In this document: piece by piece, positions 25,246 to 36,791 of the stretch
Numbering within the stretch: the first letter of the stretch is position 1
Layout: each line of letters starts with the position of its first letter
DNA from: Reticulitermes lucifugus
Lineage: Eukaryota; Arthropoda; Insecta; Blattodea; Rhinotermitidae
Direction of reading: 5' to 3'
NCBI GenBank assembly: GCA_026260175.1
Contig: JAKCWW010000746.1
Coordinates: 1-64,000, forward strand
Length of the DNA: 64,000 nucleotides
Notes under the pieces: model-generated
Told to the model about the DNA's origin: nothing
Seen by the model: only the letters and a program-made list of their open reading frames with translations
Databases searched by the model: none
Program-made: the position numbers and the translations under genes

Positions 25246-27395
25246 AGCACAAATCGAATTATCTCCGTTCCAGTTACAAAAATAGTTTTTAAATTAAAAG
25301 GTGTGGTAATTATGTATCATACTTTTATGTCTCGGTACGAAATGCAATAATGTAGTTAACATTCTACGGAAACATAAGCTAATAAAAATGCTAACTGCAA
25401 GAAAGTTACAAGGCCTTCCATGGACAGTTGGTAATTATTCAGCTGGCTAATGCATTAATATTTGGTTATTAGTATACATAATTATAAGTTATGGGCAGAA
25501 TGGGTTATATGGGGTTGAATGAGATAGTGGATGTGAAATGTTAAGTAGAATGGCAGTTGTAGAAATTCGACATGGAACGGTGTTATCGTAGAATTTGTAT
25601 GAATAACGTCGAGTAAACCACGCAAACTGTCATCATTGTAGCTGGCATCTTGGCAGAGAATGATTCGGATAATTTCCGGCCACGACTTTGGAGTGTTAAA
25701 CACTGTAACACCGTATTTTATATTATTCATACCGTGCATATATATATATTGGTATGTATATTGACTATAACACCGTGTTGGTTCGCCCATAGTATCAAGT
25801 AATCATTCCAGCTTAATCGATGTCGTTCTGTGTAACAGCTCACATTATTTAGATTCAAATAATATTCGTTTTTCTGTGTTGTTAGTTTTCCCCCACCCTT
25901 CAATACCTGCTGTGCTCATCGAAGTACCTAAAAGAACTTTCCTGTTTTAGGAACACTGAATGAAACAATGCAAAATGTTTGTTTATGTACGATGTTGACT
26001 CGGGAAAGCATAAATGAACGTTAAACAAACATATGCTGCTGGTAACAATAACAGCAGTACATTAACTACTCATCCTTTCTGTTAAAACTTTGCTTATCTG
26101 CTGTGTATTTACTTTCCATCTGTTCCATTTCACGAATACACACAAATACGTTTTCTCGGTTTGAAATTTCATTACACATCCTTATTTTACAAAACTGAAA
26201 TTATCATAATTTCTATTTCTGCCCTTCGCCATTATGTGAAAACAATCTACTCTTTGTTATTATTTATTAACACGTTAATTGGCCTTTCGATAAAGGAACC
26301 AATGTAGCTGAATACGTCCAGAAAACATGTTTGTGTTTATTAGTAATTTTATTTTTTACAGATATTATATAAACGTATATTTCATTATACAGAATAATCA
26401 CCTGAACCTATATGTAATGATTTATCTTAAGGCTGTATGCTAACTGAGTTGATTCTGTTTCACTAAGACGCTGCAAAGGTCGACCCTCAGGTTCAAACAC
26501 TTCAACTGGACTAAAGTACGACAGGGGTCCTATTACAAGTATAGCGTGTCTTTGCAGCATCTTCGCGAGCTAGGCGTGATTCGCCTTAATTGGGCTCGAT
26601 TCCGCTCGTGTCAGTAGTCTTAGAGAATTAGTTTAGTGTCTTTTGGACTGTTTCTTAATTGTCACAGAATTTACAAAATAGTACACAGTAGTACTTAACG
26701 ATACATATATTAATGCGAGTATATTTTTGGTGACTTCATTGAATGTACTTCCTGAAACTCAAGGTACATCAACTCACCTACCCTGTTCTTACTTTCATAA
26801 CTGAGATTCGTCGAGATAATCAGCAACATATTATTTTTAACTAAGTGCCCAAGAGAGTACTAACATACTATACAACTTGTGCCCAAGGTGCTCTTTCTTT
26901 GATAGAAAGTTTCTTTTGATACTTGGTAATTCGCTTAAGAAGAAAGGGCAGTTGTGTCTTCTGCGTCATGAACAACATCATCGCCAGTCTTTGTTCTGTT
27001 ATCAATTATATTTTTCTGCGAAAATCCTCTTCAGTTACCCTCCAAGGCGAAGCACGTTTCCACCGCTTGTTCTGTATTGAACGCGCTCCTTGTTACGGGC
27101 TTCTGTGCTGCAGGATTCGATTTACGGGTCTTCCGAGCTATCACAAAAGTTTTCTTGCGATGCTAATACGTTCAGCAAAATAGTATCGAAATTTCAGTAT
27201 CAATAATACCAGGCGTGGGTTACGCAGCCAGGTATTCTGTTTGGTGCTCTTTGCACAAGTTTTATCTTTATCATAAAATGTGGTCTCAAATGTAGGATGC
27301 AGCGCCCTACATTTCAGGCTATTTTAAATTTCTTTCCTGTGACAAGTCGCCGAAAATGGGATAGAAATATATTTGCAGTGACAATTTTAAAGTTA
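25246..27395. other. No gene seen; small inverted repeats
   Basis: ATTCATACCGTGCATAT at about 25724-25740 may be an isolated family A outer end. AAGACGCTGCAAAG near 26466 and its near complement CTTTGCAGCATCTT near 26552 form an inverted pair about 70 bp apart. Two overlapping frames at 26877-27183 lack domain features. Confidence 0.5.
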
Positions 27396-27503
27396 GACGT
27401 CCCGTTGTGTTTTCGTATAATTAAATGAGTATAAACCGTTAACACGACTTTATTTGTAGTATTCATTGCAACATGTTTCGACTCTAAAAGATCATCATCA
27501 GGC
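27396..27503 (-). repeat. Family B dispersed repeat module with hammerhead-like core
   Basis: Read on the minus strand: GCCTGATGA (core strand one), hairpin, GTCGAAACATGTTGC, then ACAAATAAAGTCGTGTTAACGG and finally AACACAACGGGACG at 27398-27413. The same series occurs at 57.45-57.57 kb, and its outer half at 28.13 kb. The bases flanking the core pair only as GC/GC here. Helix II is imperfect. Confidence 0.65.
27468..27503 (-). ncRNA. Hammerhead-like motif, family B copy
   Basis: CTGATGA, then a helix II of about five pairs including wobbles, then GAAACATGTT. Helix I is only two clear pairs next to the core. All core bases expected of a hammerhead are present apart from the extra T before helix II shared by every copy in this window. 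Confidence 0.35.
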
Positions 27504-27635
27504 TAAATACTTACTAAAACACATACAAGGCTATACATTTGCTTTGCTAAACTGAGATATCAGTTTTTACAATTATGTTTCTTTTTTGTTTTATGTATGT
27601 TACTTATGTGATTAATTAAACTTCAACATTGAAAT

Positions 27636-27773
27636 GAATTTTGTATTGTATGTACCGTGCATTTTGTTATAAGTTTAAGTTAAACCAACTAATGCACAAG
27701 ATTATTAACAGAGTAAGATGTATTTGTAACCCCTACATACGTTTCGGCAATCAAGTTGCCATCCTCAGGGGGC
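27636..27773 (-). repeat. Family A dispersed repeat module
   Basis: On the minus strand: core (27729-27773), about 35 bp, then CTTGTGCATTAGTTGGTTTA, then AAAATGCACGGTACATACAA near 27643-27662. This is the family A order seen at 41.1, 42.7 and 45.4 kb. It lies about 130 bp from a family B module in the same orientation. An open frame at 27641-27880 crosses it and is a by-product. Confidence 0.75.
27729..27773 (-). ncRNA. Hammerhead-like motif, family A copy
   Basis: Minus strand: helix I 5' side GCCCC, core CTGAGGA, extra T, helix II GGCAA/TTGCC with a five-base loop, then GAAAC, GTAT, GTA and the helix I 3' side GGGGT. Both helices pair without mismatch (one G-T wobble). Helix III is only AC/GT. 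This fits a type I hammerhead layout with minimal helix III. Cleavage is not shown. Confidence 0.5.
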
Positions 27774-28124
27774 ACATCAAAGAATCACAAGTATCTATGC
27801 CGCCCAGATACACATACATTTGGCATTATAATGGAAGTACACATGCCGCTCACAATATTAAAATGAATAGATGCCAATAGTCATAAACCTAAACGTTAAG
27901 AGTAAATAATACAATGTGTCTAAGTCAGTGATGTAAGCTGATACTTCATATAACACAGTAAAAATTATTATGTACAAATATTGTTACATGATTCGACTTA
28001 GACGTTTAAAACATATACAAGTTTTTAAAAAAAGCTTTACTGGCTGTTGGCCATGTATACGATAATATAGTTGATCTACGTCGATCTCGTCCTGTGGCTT
28101 GGGATGTTGTGTGTCCGGTGAAGT

Positions 28125-28180
28125 GTTGACAAATAAAGTTGTGTTCACGGTTTTTAGTCATTTAATATTTGCTCTTCATT
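28125..28180 (+). repeat. Family B outer-end fragment
   Basis: ACAAATAAAGTTGTGTTCACGG then AGTCATTTAATAT (28128-28170) closely matches the complement of 27418-27463. It therefore faces the family B module at 27.4 kb as the other side of a loose inverted pair about 760 bp across. No core is seen on this side. Confidence 0.65.
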
Positions 28181-28624
28181 GAAATATACGATTCTTAAAA
28201 ATTATTCAGCATTTATATGTCGAAGGAAATTTGAAACGAAAGGAGGGGAAGAATATCTTTATGTTTCGATTTTTTCTTTCTTCATGATCGCTCTAGTCAC
28301 GTTTCGTATGCGGTTCTCTTCAGCATATTTACCGACATTTCTGCAGTTCCATACACTTTATCTTGTCTCATGTTTGGAATAATTTAGAAGCGATTTCAGG
28401 AAACTGGCAGTTATAATTGATACTTTTAGTTGAAGGCCGCTCACATAAATAAACAGAATAATTATATTTCTTGTACATCTTATTGTTTGGGAATTTTAAT
28501 TTTTACCATCGACGCTGGAGCGGTTTGAAACAAAATTACTTTTTAAAAGACCCTAAGTATATACATCAGTGATTAATAGGACAAGCGATAATTTGTTCCT
28601 GTGTGCAAGATAAAGGCATATGGG

Positions 28625-28815
28625 AGGACTGGATTTATAAATCAACTCATTCTTAATCCTGGCACTGGGTATAGTTGAGTGGTCAGTTTCACGACCCGGC
28701 CTTTTTACCCCCCAACCCCCACAGGAAACAGACACCGGTTCCCATCGTGTAAGAGGCCAGGTAGGCTCCAGAGCCAGTCTGAACACTGGAGAGGAGAAAA
28801 TCCACTTACTTCTGC
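28625..28815 (-). mobile_element. SINE family 2, head-truncated
   Basis: On the plus strand CAACTCATTCTTAATCC, GTTGAGTGGTCAGTTTCAC, GGAAACAGACACCGGTTCCC and GGCTCCAGAGCCAGTCTG run in the order of the other minus-strand copies. The tRNA head is not recognisable. Confidence 0.7.
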
Positions 28816-28861
28816 CAGGTGCAGAGGCACAAATCCCTATCATCTTATCCCATAGTCTATC

Positions 28862-29030
28862 ACGATAGGCCTAGCACTATTGTCTGAGAAGCATTCTTAC
28901 TTCTTATTCGCAAGGTCCTGATTTCGAATTTCGACACGGATTTCATCATTCCACATACTCTCTCCATAAAATTCTGGAATAATATCTTAATGTAGGCCAC
29001 GACAGCTTCCTTCCATGTAGAGTGCTTCCA
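28862..29030 (+). mobile_element. SINE family 3 copy
   Basis: The head-like part is GAGAAGCATTCTTACTTC, then GGTCCTGATTTCGAATTTCG (box B region, GGTTCGAATCC-like). The body includes AAATTCTGGAATAATATC and TTAATGTAGGCCACGACAGC followed by TTCCTTCC. The 'AGGCCACG-CGCTTCCTTCC' segment is the hallmark of a widespread insect SINE as I remember it. Its complement recurs at 34.2 kb. Confidence 0.6.
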
Positions 29031-31564
29031 TATTTATTCATGATTTTCATTCGACGCTATGTGAAGTACGCCGTTCAGGAAGTGACGTTAAATAAATTGA
29101 GAAAGAATGTTCAACATTTCAATGACGCTGGTGTTCAAATTCCAATTACTGCCCAGCACGGAGCAGTTTTAAATTTAAAGTAGCCTTAAATATATTCGCG
29201 ACGGTACAATGCACTGAGGTCGGCATTGAATTGAAGGGTTAAAAAGCACGTACTAATACCAAGGAAAAATTATAAACCCCAAAGACAACGGATATTTGGA
29301 ATGTATACGTAGTATTCTAGAAGCTCCTGGTTTTAATCAAAGCCTGGAAGTATGATATACTGACTGAAAGTGATTTTATTGTCCTTAGTTGCTACACAAA
29401 GTGCTGGTATTATACATGCGGTATGCTTTAGACCTGTCTTCGGAAGATGATCCGTTCTAATTTCGGCCGAGATTTCGGCGAGCCTGTCCTACGAGTTTTG
29501 TGGCTGCCTCAGTCCCTCCGTTAATTTGCGGAAGTTGTACCTTTGTTAGACCACGACAGCTCGTTTGCAAACCCTTTCCTGTTAATCACGCACCAATGAT
29601 TTACCTCTTCAGCTTTATATAATCTGAGAAATTTACTGCGTCATAAAACAAATAAAAATACACACACCCATTCTAGTTTATTTCTCTCAGTTATCTTGAA
29701 AGAGCAAGGTTGCATAACCTTAGCAGTTGAAGAATAATCATAGAACAACGCAGGAATGATTTAGCAGCCATTCTGAAACACAATGTCTGCAGCAAATGGT
29801 TTCCTTCTACCTTTCTTTTAGCATCAACAAGAGTGACCGCACTGAAGTTTAATGTTCTCTCCAGAGTTTCCAGATTTTCACATTTTCCAGAAACAGAGTT
29901 TGGACTGTGTCCCGATGCTCTGGCAGCCTAACCGAAAATAATGTGCACAAGTCCGAAAATATAATTCTTAACATTTTCTGCTACTGAAGTTTTCTTATAT
30001 TTCGCAGTGTTTATGTATTAATAGGAACGAAATGGAAATCACATGTGTCTCTACAATCGACCGGTAACAGTTGATTTAAATAATGCAACATTTGTTGTTT
30101 TAAGTTGATCGGTCGGTTCCATTACGCAATGCGGCAGAGGACTAGACGTTGCCAAGATGCGGGTGGTGTGTTGAGAGACCCCAGTGAGAGTGCTGCAGTG
30201 TTTAGAAACATTTCTCGTGATTAAGTGAAACACATGGAAGTACGTTTTTACGCCAGTGTAAGTACAGCAATACACTAGGTTGACACGGTAGAATTGTTTT
30301 GTCTGACATCACGTAGTTTTATAGGTTTGTACAAATGCTTCTAAGGAACATGTTGACTCTGTCTTCAGGGTTAAAGAAATGGGACCAAAATTGATGTCGA
30401 AGTGTTTGCGGCGAGGGTGTGGTGTGATTTACAGGCTAGATGGAAGGAATGTGGCCAATCAGATCCACGGGAAAGGAAGAGGAAATACAGCGTGGTCCAA
30501 GCCAATAGCAACTGTGAAGCTGGAAAGTTGAAAAAGAAAGGTACAGAATGCCCTTCAGTCGGCGCGACAGTTATGATAAATGAGGAGGGAGACAGAATGT
30601 TATTTATATGCTAACCTTTACTTCCCAGATGGAGTAATCCGTGACGTTTGTGCAAAAAACTGACTTCAGAAAGTTGGTCTTACGATACATGAATATTAAT
30701 ATTTTGATCACACGCCATGAAGTAAACTGTAAATCAAATTATCTTTCCATGAAGTGCACAGAGCAAGTAGGTCCGACGGTTTTTTAGCTACGAACGAGCT
30801 GCAACGGTATATAGTAAAACAGTCTTTTCCTTAGAGACCGACCCATGTTGAGAACAGTTATGGTTCATCGGCCAGTGCCTCTTGTTGGAGTATTGGCATT
30901 CTTCTGTGCCCTGAATGTCTTTCTCTAACGCGTGACATTCCTTTCAGCCCATAGCTACGCCTGTGGAACGTGCTTGCACTATTCTGAGACTGCAAAAAAT
31001 ACATTCTGTCCTCCTTAGTTGAGCGACGTAAACTCGACTATTTTTACATGAATGACCAAATGTTGCCAGAGATTTTCAGCTCAGATCTTTTTCATATCTT
31101 AGTTTGTCACATTTAATATATTAATTTATTTTGTGAAGGTCTGAGGTTGATTATTACAAATCATTTTTGCATAATTAAGGCACATATTCTTTGGAAAGAG
31201 GAGTACCTAAAGAAGAAAACTCTTTTAGATTTTAAAATTAATTTAAAATATGACAGGGCCAAACGAAACTGCAAGTATTATAATCATAAAGTGTAATGAT
31301 ATTTTAAAGGCTTAGAATGTAATTGCAGCAGATCGGAAGATGCTCAGAGGCTCACCTCGGAAGATATAAATGAAGAATATTTATGTGAATTCTGAGTTAC
31401 ATTTTTCCAGGATTTGTGTAATGATTTGACGTGGCTACAGTGAAAAAGCATTGCGTAGTTTTCATAATTTTCCAGAGAATTTTACTAACCCGGGAGTCGG
31501 GAGAGTTTGTTGATGTAGTAACTTGGCTACAGGATCAAAGACTGATGAGCGTAGTTCCGTGCCC
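29031..31564. other. No gene seen
   Basis: The frames at 30051-30275 (minus) and 30402-30614 (plus) are basic or cysteine-containing but have no recognisable domain and no flanking support. No palindrome or simple repeat. Confidence 0.5.
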
Positions 31565-31735
31565 GACAGACATAAGAAACTTTTCTCTTCACCAAAGCTT
31601 CCACGCTGGCTTTGGGGGCTTGCCTAGCTTCCATTTAATGGGTATCGGGAACCCTATCCCCGGGGAAGAGAGGCCGGGGTGTGAAGCTGACCACTCACCT
31701 CCATCTTGTGCCCGATGTTAAGAATAAGTGAAACT
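31565..31735 (+). mobile_element. SINE family 2, 3' part
   Basis: AATGGGTATCGGGAACCC, CCCCGGGGAAGAGAGGCCGG and GAAGCTGACCACTCACCTCC occur in body order, followed by a GATGTTAAGAATAAGT segment like that of the copy at 49.7 kb. The head is absent or diverged. Confidence 0.65.
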
Positions 31736-34179
31736 CTAACTTTTCTCCCGCATGTGCTTTCATGACGTGCGAACCTACAACTTCAAATTTCTCTCTTATT
31801 TAACCTGCACCTGCTTGCTTATATGAATAATCTCGAACACCGTCTACCGTACACTGTCGTCACAATATGCAGCATTTAGTGTTAGTAGGTCTAAGCTCTA
31901 CATATTTGAAAGAAATGCATAAAAGTAACTCATGGTGTCCATCGGTATGTTTCAACTCCGAAGCCACGCTATGACTTTCGAAAAAAGGGTGATATTGTGT
32001 ATCTACATCAACTGTAGTGGCTTTATTTGTCAAACACTGCTCATCGTACAACAGCTTGATACGTAACATAAAATAAAACTTTATTGGGCTTACAAACTCC
32101 ACCAGAAATAATTTTTACCATTGCTTACGTGTAATGGAATATTGCCGTTCAATTTTGACTATGTATTTTAATAGCGTTAAATGTCAGTAAGGAAGATATT
32201 TTAATCTGCAATAATTCACTTCAATTTGCAGTGAATAAAAATCTAGATACATTTGTCTGTAAAATCGCAAAGAACGTATTTGGGTGTTGTGTCTAATCCT
32301 AATGCTGGAAGGCACTTTTCAGTTGATATTCCTAACAGTTTTTGCACCTCAAATGCGTCTTGTCTTCGTTTTAAAGAGACAAAAATATAGTCAGAGATTA
32401 TCGTTTAAAATTAATGATTGGCACGAAGCTTGGCCATGGAAATGGAGTCACGTATTAAAAAATAAAATAGAGTATAGTCTGTGTATTGGTATATTAGGGC
32501 AATAAATTGACTTATTTCTTATGTGCCGTATATGGAAGTACCAGCTATTAGTAACAAACGTTGCTGTTGAACACACTTGAGAATATCCCTAGAATTTTAA
32601 TTTCGTATCCACTTTTTGTGAATAATACTAGTACTACTGAAATCCGTTGGGAAATTTTAAGTATTTTTTCGGATATTTTGACTTTTCACATTGCTTTTTG
32701 TTATAATTCGCTGTTTCGAATTCCAGCGCTGTGTTAATGACATTCAATTCTAGTCATAGGACCTGCAGATTTTTCAAGGGGAATATGTGAAGTTTCTGGC
32801 TGCAAAAGGTAACCCTGTTCACAAAAGCCATTTGTTTAAAATAACACTTTAAGGCTGATATATCAGCCTTTGGTAATGGGAAAACGGTCCTCAGCTGCAC
32901 CAAAAATTGGAGTGCAAGAATCAAGTTTATGCATCGCGTTTATGGCTGTAATATTTTACGCAGGGTTTTATGTAGGAAACACAATATCCCCGCACCAGAA
33001 TAAGGACAGTCGTGTTTAAAATCCTCGTTATCATGGTTAACATACGTATTGCGTTATGTGCTTGCAAAACATGGCAATTTTGGGTTACTCACTTTGCGAT
33101 ATTTCACGATTATGATCATAGTATTTCAGTGAGAAATACGTGCCTCTCCGTATATAGCATGTATTCTGAAATGCATATAAATGTGTTTTATCTGAAAGTG
33201 TTGTCAAATTTGTGTAGTCTATGATTTTGCGCTAATCTGATTGTGTAATATTTAATATCGAATTAGAGGAGTAAGAATTTCGAAGCCTTGCATGTTTGCT
33301 TTTGTTTCTGACATACTCGTATTCAAGCCGTTCTTCAACATACAGATCAATTACTGCAGCCCGTTGGTCATTAAATCAGATAAGACGCAATTAGTATAAA
33401 TATGAGTAATTAGTAGTTTTATTTATAACATATTTCCAGGACTGTTTAATTTTTATGTAGTGGATTATGAGTGCTTATGTTGTTAAAGTGGGTTATTATG
33501 CTTAATGTTTGCACTTCTTAATCTTGTTAATCTGCTTGTTGGTGGAGGATTACATGTTCGACTGTAAAGATATATTTTATTGTATTTTGTGTGGATACAT
33601 AAATATAAATATTTACGTAGTTATATAAATAATATTTTTGCGTCTTGTGTTCCAAACTAACCTGTATGAGTGAAAGTACTACATTAATATTTGGCGATGA
33701 ACACAAACCATTCCTGGACGTGACTCGTCGTTAGCAATTGCTCATTGACCAATTCGATTGTTCACTATTGCCTAAAGAATTACCCTGTGTATTACAGGTT
33801 GCTTACTACCGCCTCCTATGTTTATGTTCTTCTGATATCACCCACCCGAAAAACTATCCATTTTCGGCATTTTAGTCAGGCCAAATAACCTTACTGGAAT
33901 TGCATTTTGATGGAAGGATATGAATAAAGTTATGTTCGTGGTGCTTTTATTTTATACGGGGGGGGGTTGCTGAAAGAGGATATACAGCTAAAAGTGCATG
34001 ACATCTTCCCTCGATATGCAGCAAGAATAAGCTAGGCTAAGTGGTTAAGTTTCTTAAGTCCTAGATATGTTTCTGTCACCTATACATGAAATGATTAGTT
34101 AGATAATGGCCATTATCGATGCTGTCAGTAGCTGAGTGTATGGAACGTCGAATGAGAATAAGAGCGAAGAGAAAGATTT
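31736..34179. other. No gene seen; one perfect 20-bp palindrome and a G run
   Basis: AAGGCTGATATATCAGCCTT at 32851-32870 is a perfect palindrome. About nine Gs occur at 33958-33966. Near 33922-33955 AATAAAGTTATGTTCGTGG loosely resembles the family B outer part. Confidence 0.55.
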
Positions 34180-34600
34180 GCAAGGAAGCGGTCGTGGCCT
34201 AATTAGGCTTTCTATCCCATCATTAATCTGGAGATAAAGGTAAGTTCACCCTAGAACAACAGCCCTTGATGGCGCAGAGGGGGAGTACATGTATAGCTCT
34301 ACTCCTTCTTTAACCCCGACATTAGATGGGGGTTGGTTGTCAACGCCACGCCTCGGGCCACTATACCCCGGGAAAGAGACCCGGTACCCATTGTACAGAA
34401 GGCTGGGTGGACCCCAGGGCCGGTTTGGACGGGTGTGGAAAATCTCGCCCCCACCGAGATTCGATCCCCGGACCGTCCAGCCCGCAGCAAGTCGCTATAC
34501 AGACTGCACTATCGCGTCCCATCATTAATTCGGAGATTATGAGGAAATTTACAAAAACCTAAGTCATTGTAGTATCCCAGCAGATATTCGAAACAGACTG
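34180..34600 (-). mobile_element. SINE family 3 remnant, split by a SINE 2 insertion
   Basis: GCAAGGAAGCGGTCGTGGCC at about 34181-34200 is the complement of the GGCCACGACAGCTTCCTTCC segment in the copy at 28.9 kb. The sequence on the far side of the insertion (34538-34600) appears to continue it. Assignment of the distal part is inference. Confidence 0.45.
34236..34516 (-). mobile_element. tRNA-derived SINE, family 2, full length, with target-site duplication
   Basis: Bounded by TCCCATCATTAAT-CTGGAGAT at 34215-34235 and TCCCATCATTAAT-TCGGAGAT at 34517-34537, a 21-bp duplication with two differences. On the minus strand the head (GATAGTGCAGTCTG, then GGATCGAATCTC as B box) is followed by the body with AATGGGTACCGGGTCTC. 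The tail has TTACCTTT at the 34236 end. The long duplication is typical of LINE-driven insertion. Open frames over it on both strands are by-products. Confidence 0.9.
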
Positions 34601-36338
34601 CTTCATTTCTCACTAGCTCTGAAAACCCTGACAGCTCTCCTCACATCAGTCTTGCAGAGGACAAGTTATCAGTTTTAAGTTCCAACTGAGAAATGATGGA
34701 ATGTGCATATAGATCGGATGGGTGAGGTGACAAATGCTAGCAGATCGTTTAATGGAATCCTCATGCAAATTGACCACTTAGAAAACTGTTATGTTTTAAT
34801 CACATAACATGGAAATTTTACGATAAAGACAGGAGAGAGATTCTACTGTAATTAATTCTGAATTATCATCTGAAGTACGCTTTTTTAAATTTAAATATTT
34901 TTCAATAATCTTTTGCAATGTTTATTTTATCCCCGTACTAATTGCACTTTATCAGTATAGATTAAAAATTGATGTAGCATATTTAATTACAGTCCAGCCT
35001 GATTCCCTTGCGATTTCGAACTGATAATCTTTGAACGCAGACAACATGTCCCATGGTTGTAATATTCAACGAATAATCCTACGGATCTGTTACTATTGTT
35101 ATTTTAATTTAACTCTTGACGGACGTATTGCGTAGACTGAAGTGATGGATGTGCCCACGTTGAAGATGTGCACAATATCCTCAGTTTCACGAGACTTTGT
35201 AACCTGTGATATGAAAATCGCAGACGTTGTAGTTTTATGACATTTTTTACCTCATAATCTAAGCTTGTGTTAATTTATCCCTGATAATCTAGACCTGTAC
35301 ATCCTCCTCATTCCCCCCAAAAAAGAGAAAAAGGTAACATTGTCATCGCCTTTGGATTTTGAATTATTTCGATATGTTTGTATGTACTTCAAAGTTCCAG
35401 TCTATGTCAAGGCCAAATAGTTGCAACTCAACGCTTCGTGGCCAGGAAGGCTGGGTTCAAATATCTGCCTTGAACCCGGTAATCAACATTGAACTTAGTT
35501 TTCCTCATTCCGTCAGAGCAAAAGTGTGGATAGCGCCTCAAACGAGACACTGATCGCTTCCTTTTCTGTTCTCCCCTTTCCCTGTTCTATGAATGTTCCT
35601 CATTCAACGCCATACGTTTACCCGAAACGCTTAACTACGCCGTTGACTGAACTATATCCTAAGCAAATTTCTGTCTTTTGTGAATGCTTTGAACTGTTAC
35701 GAAATATCTGGCTGTTGTAAACGCGTACTCGTAATTCGTCGAAATAGAGACCATGCACTTGAAATATCGTCGTTAAACAACCCAAAAATTAAGCAATATT
35801 TCACCGTACACACAGCATCATGACTAAGAAAAACAAGGCTGTATCTCCAGTACCGTATATGTTATGGAAGTAACTGGCTATTTCGAGTATTTTCTGCTCA
35901 TCCGTACACAAGAGTGGGGGGTCACAGCCCTGTGTTACTGTAATGTGAAATGCTCGGGAGCTTTGCCAAGACCAATATACCCCGAACGAGCCGCACAGCA
36001 CAATGGCGACCGCTCATGCCCCGTACATCACCTTCCAGAATCCCAAACAAAGGAAGACATTCCAGCAGGAATGTACACCATGATGTACAGAGGTGCACAG
36101 TCTTCTGAAACCTAGAAAGCTGTGGAATTTAGGACAGTGTAGCAAATGCTTTCGCGGCATCTGTCGGACATAATTTGTTTCGCTGCGTAACATTCACATT
36201 AAAAACGTTCTTAGTAGCTGCCTGAAGTTCCTTGCTTCATCCTTGACAATACAAAACTCTCGGCCCTGGTACTTACCGTAGAATTGCAGAATGAAGATAT
36301 AGTGTAGAGTAAAGGTGAACGTCCATATATTATTAATT
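34601..36338. other. No gene seen; small hairpin
   Basis: GGGTTCAA and TTGAACCC form an 8-bp-arm hairpin at about 35452-35476. An 83-codon plus frame at 35864-36115 is opposed by a minus frame and matches nothing. Confidence 0.5.
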
Positions 36339-36535
36339 TGCGCACTAGATGAAGACAAATGGTCAACTTCACCCTCCAATCAGTTTATCTTCTTCAAAAC
36401 ATCCTCAAAACCCGTTGGGCTCCAAGGCCAGTCTGAATACAATGGCAGAAACAAAAATCTTCGCTCCTGCCTGGAATTAAATTCCGATCTTTCAACCCGC
36501 AGCTAGTTTATTTACTAGGATAACTAGTCTTGAAT
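36339..36535 (-). mobile_element. SINE family 2, degenerate but with head
   Basis: On the plus strand GCACTAGATGAAGACAAATGGTCAACTTCA, here a diverged body, leads to GGCTCCAAGGCCAGTCTGAA and GGAATTAAATTCCGATC, the decayed complement of the B box. The order matches the copies at 28.6 and 34.3 kb. Confidence 0.6.
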
Positions 36536-36595
36536 TCGTTCGAAGTGTATACAGTAAATGTTCTGGACGCCGACTATACCAAAAGATGGTTTATG

Positions 36596-36791
36596 TTTGA
36601 GATCTTCGCTTTTCTGGGATGTCACGCAGCGTTGATTGGTAGCTATTTACCGACGTTTCGGGACAACCTATTGGTACCATCTTCAAAGGTCAAGCAGTCC
36701 GAAAAGAATTGGACAGATTGGTTGTCCCGAAACGTCAGTAACTAACTACAAATCAACGCTACGTAAGATCCCATAAGAGCGAAGATATCAT
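36596..36791. repeat. Family C foldback pair
   Basis: The left arm (minus, 36598-36690) and right arm (plus, about 36710-36791) both read, outward, GAAACGTC then GTAA, ACTAC/GCTACC, AATCAACGCT, GAYATCCCA and AGCGAAGAT. The two outer ends therefore point away from each other. The left arm keeps most of the hammerhead-like core (TTTGAAGA, then GAAACGTC). In the right arm its first half is replaced. Arms are about 85 per cent alike by eye. Confidence 0.8.

Noticed and set aside
34289-34562. Several arginine/proline-rich frames on both strands
   Set aside because: They lie inside a tRNA-derived SINE bounded by a target-site duplication.
35452-35476. GGGTTCAA/TTGAACCC as a Pol III B box or regulatory palindrome
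   Set aside because: Arms of only 8 bp with no A box or repeat context. Chance is adequate.
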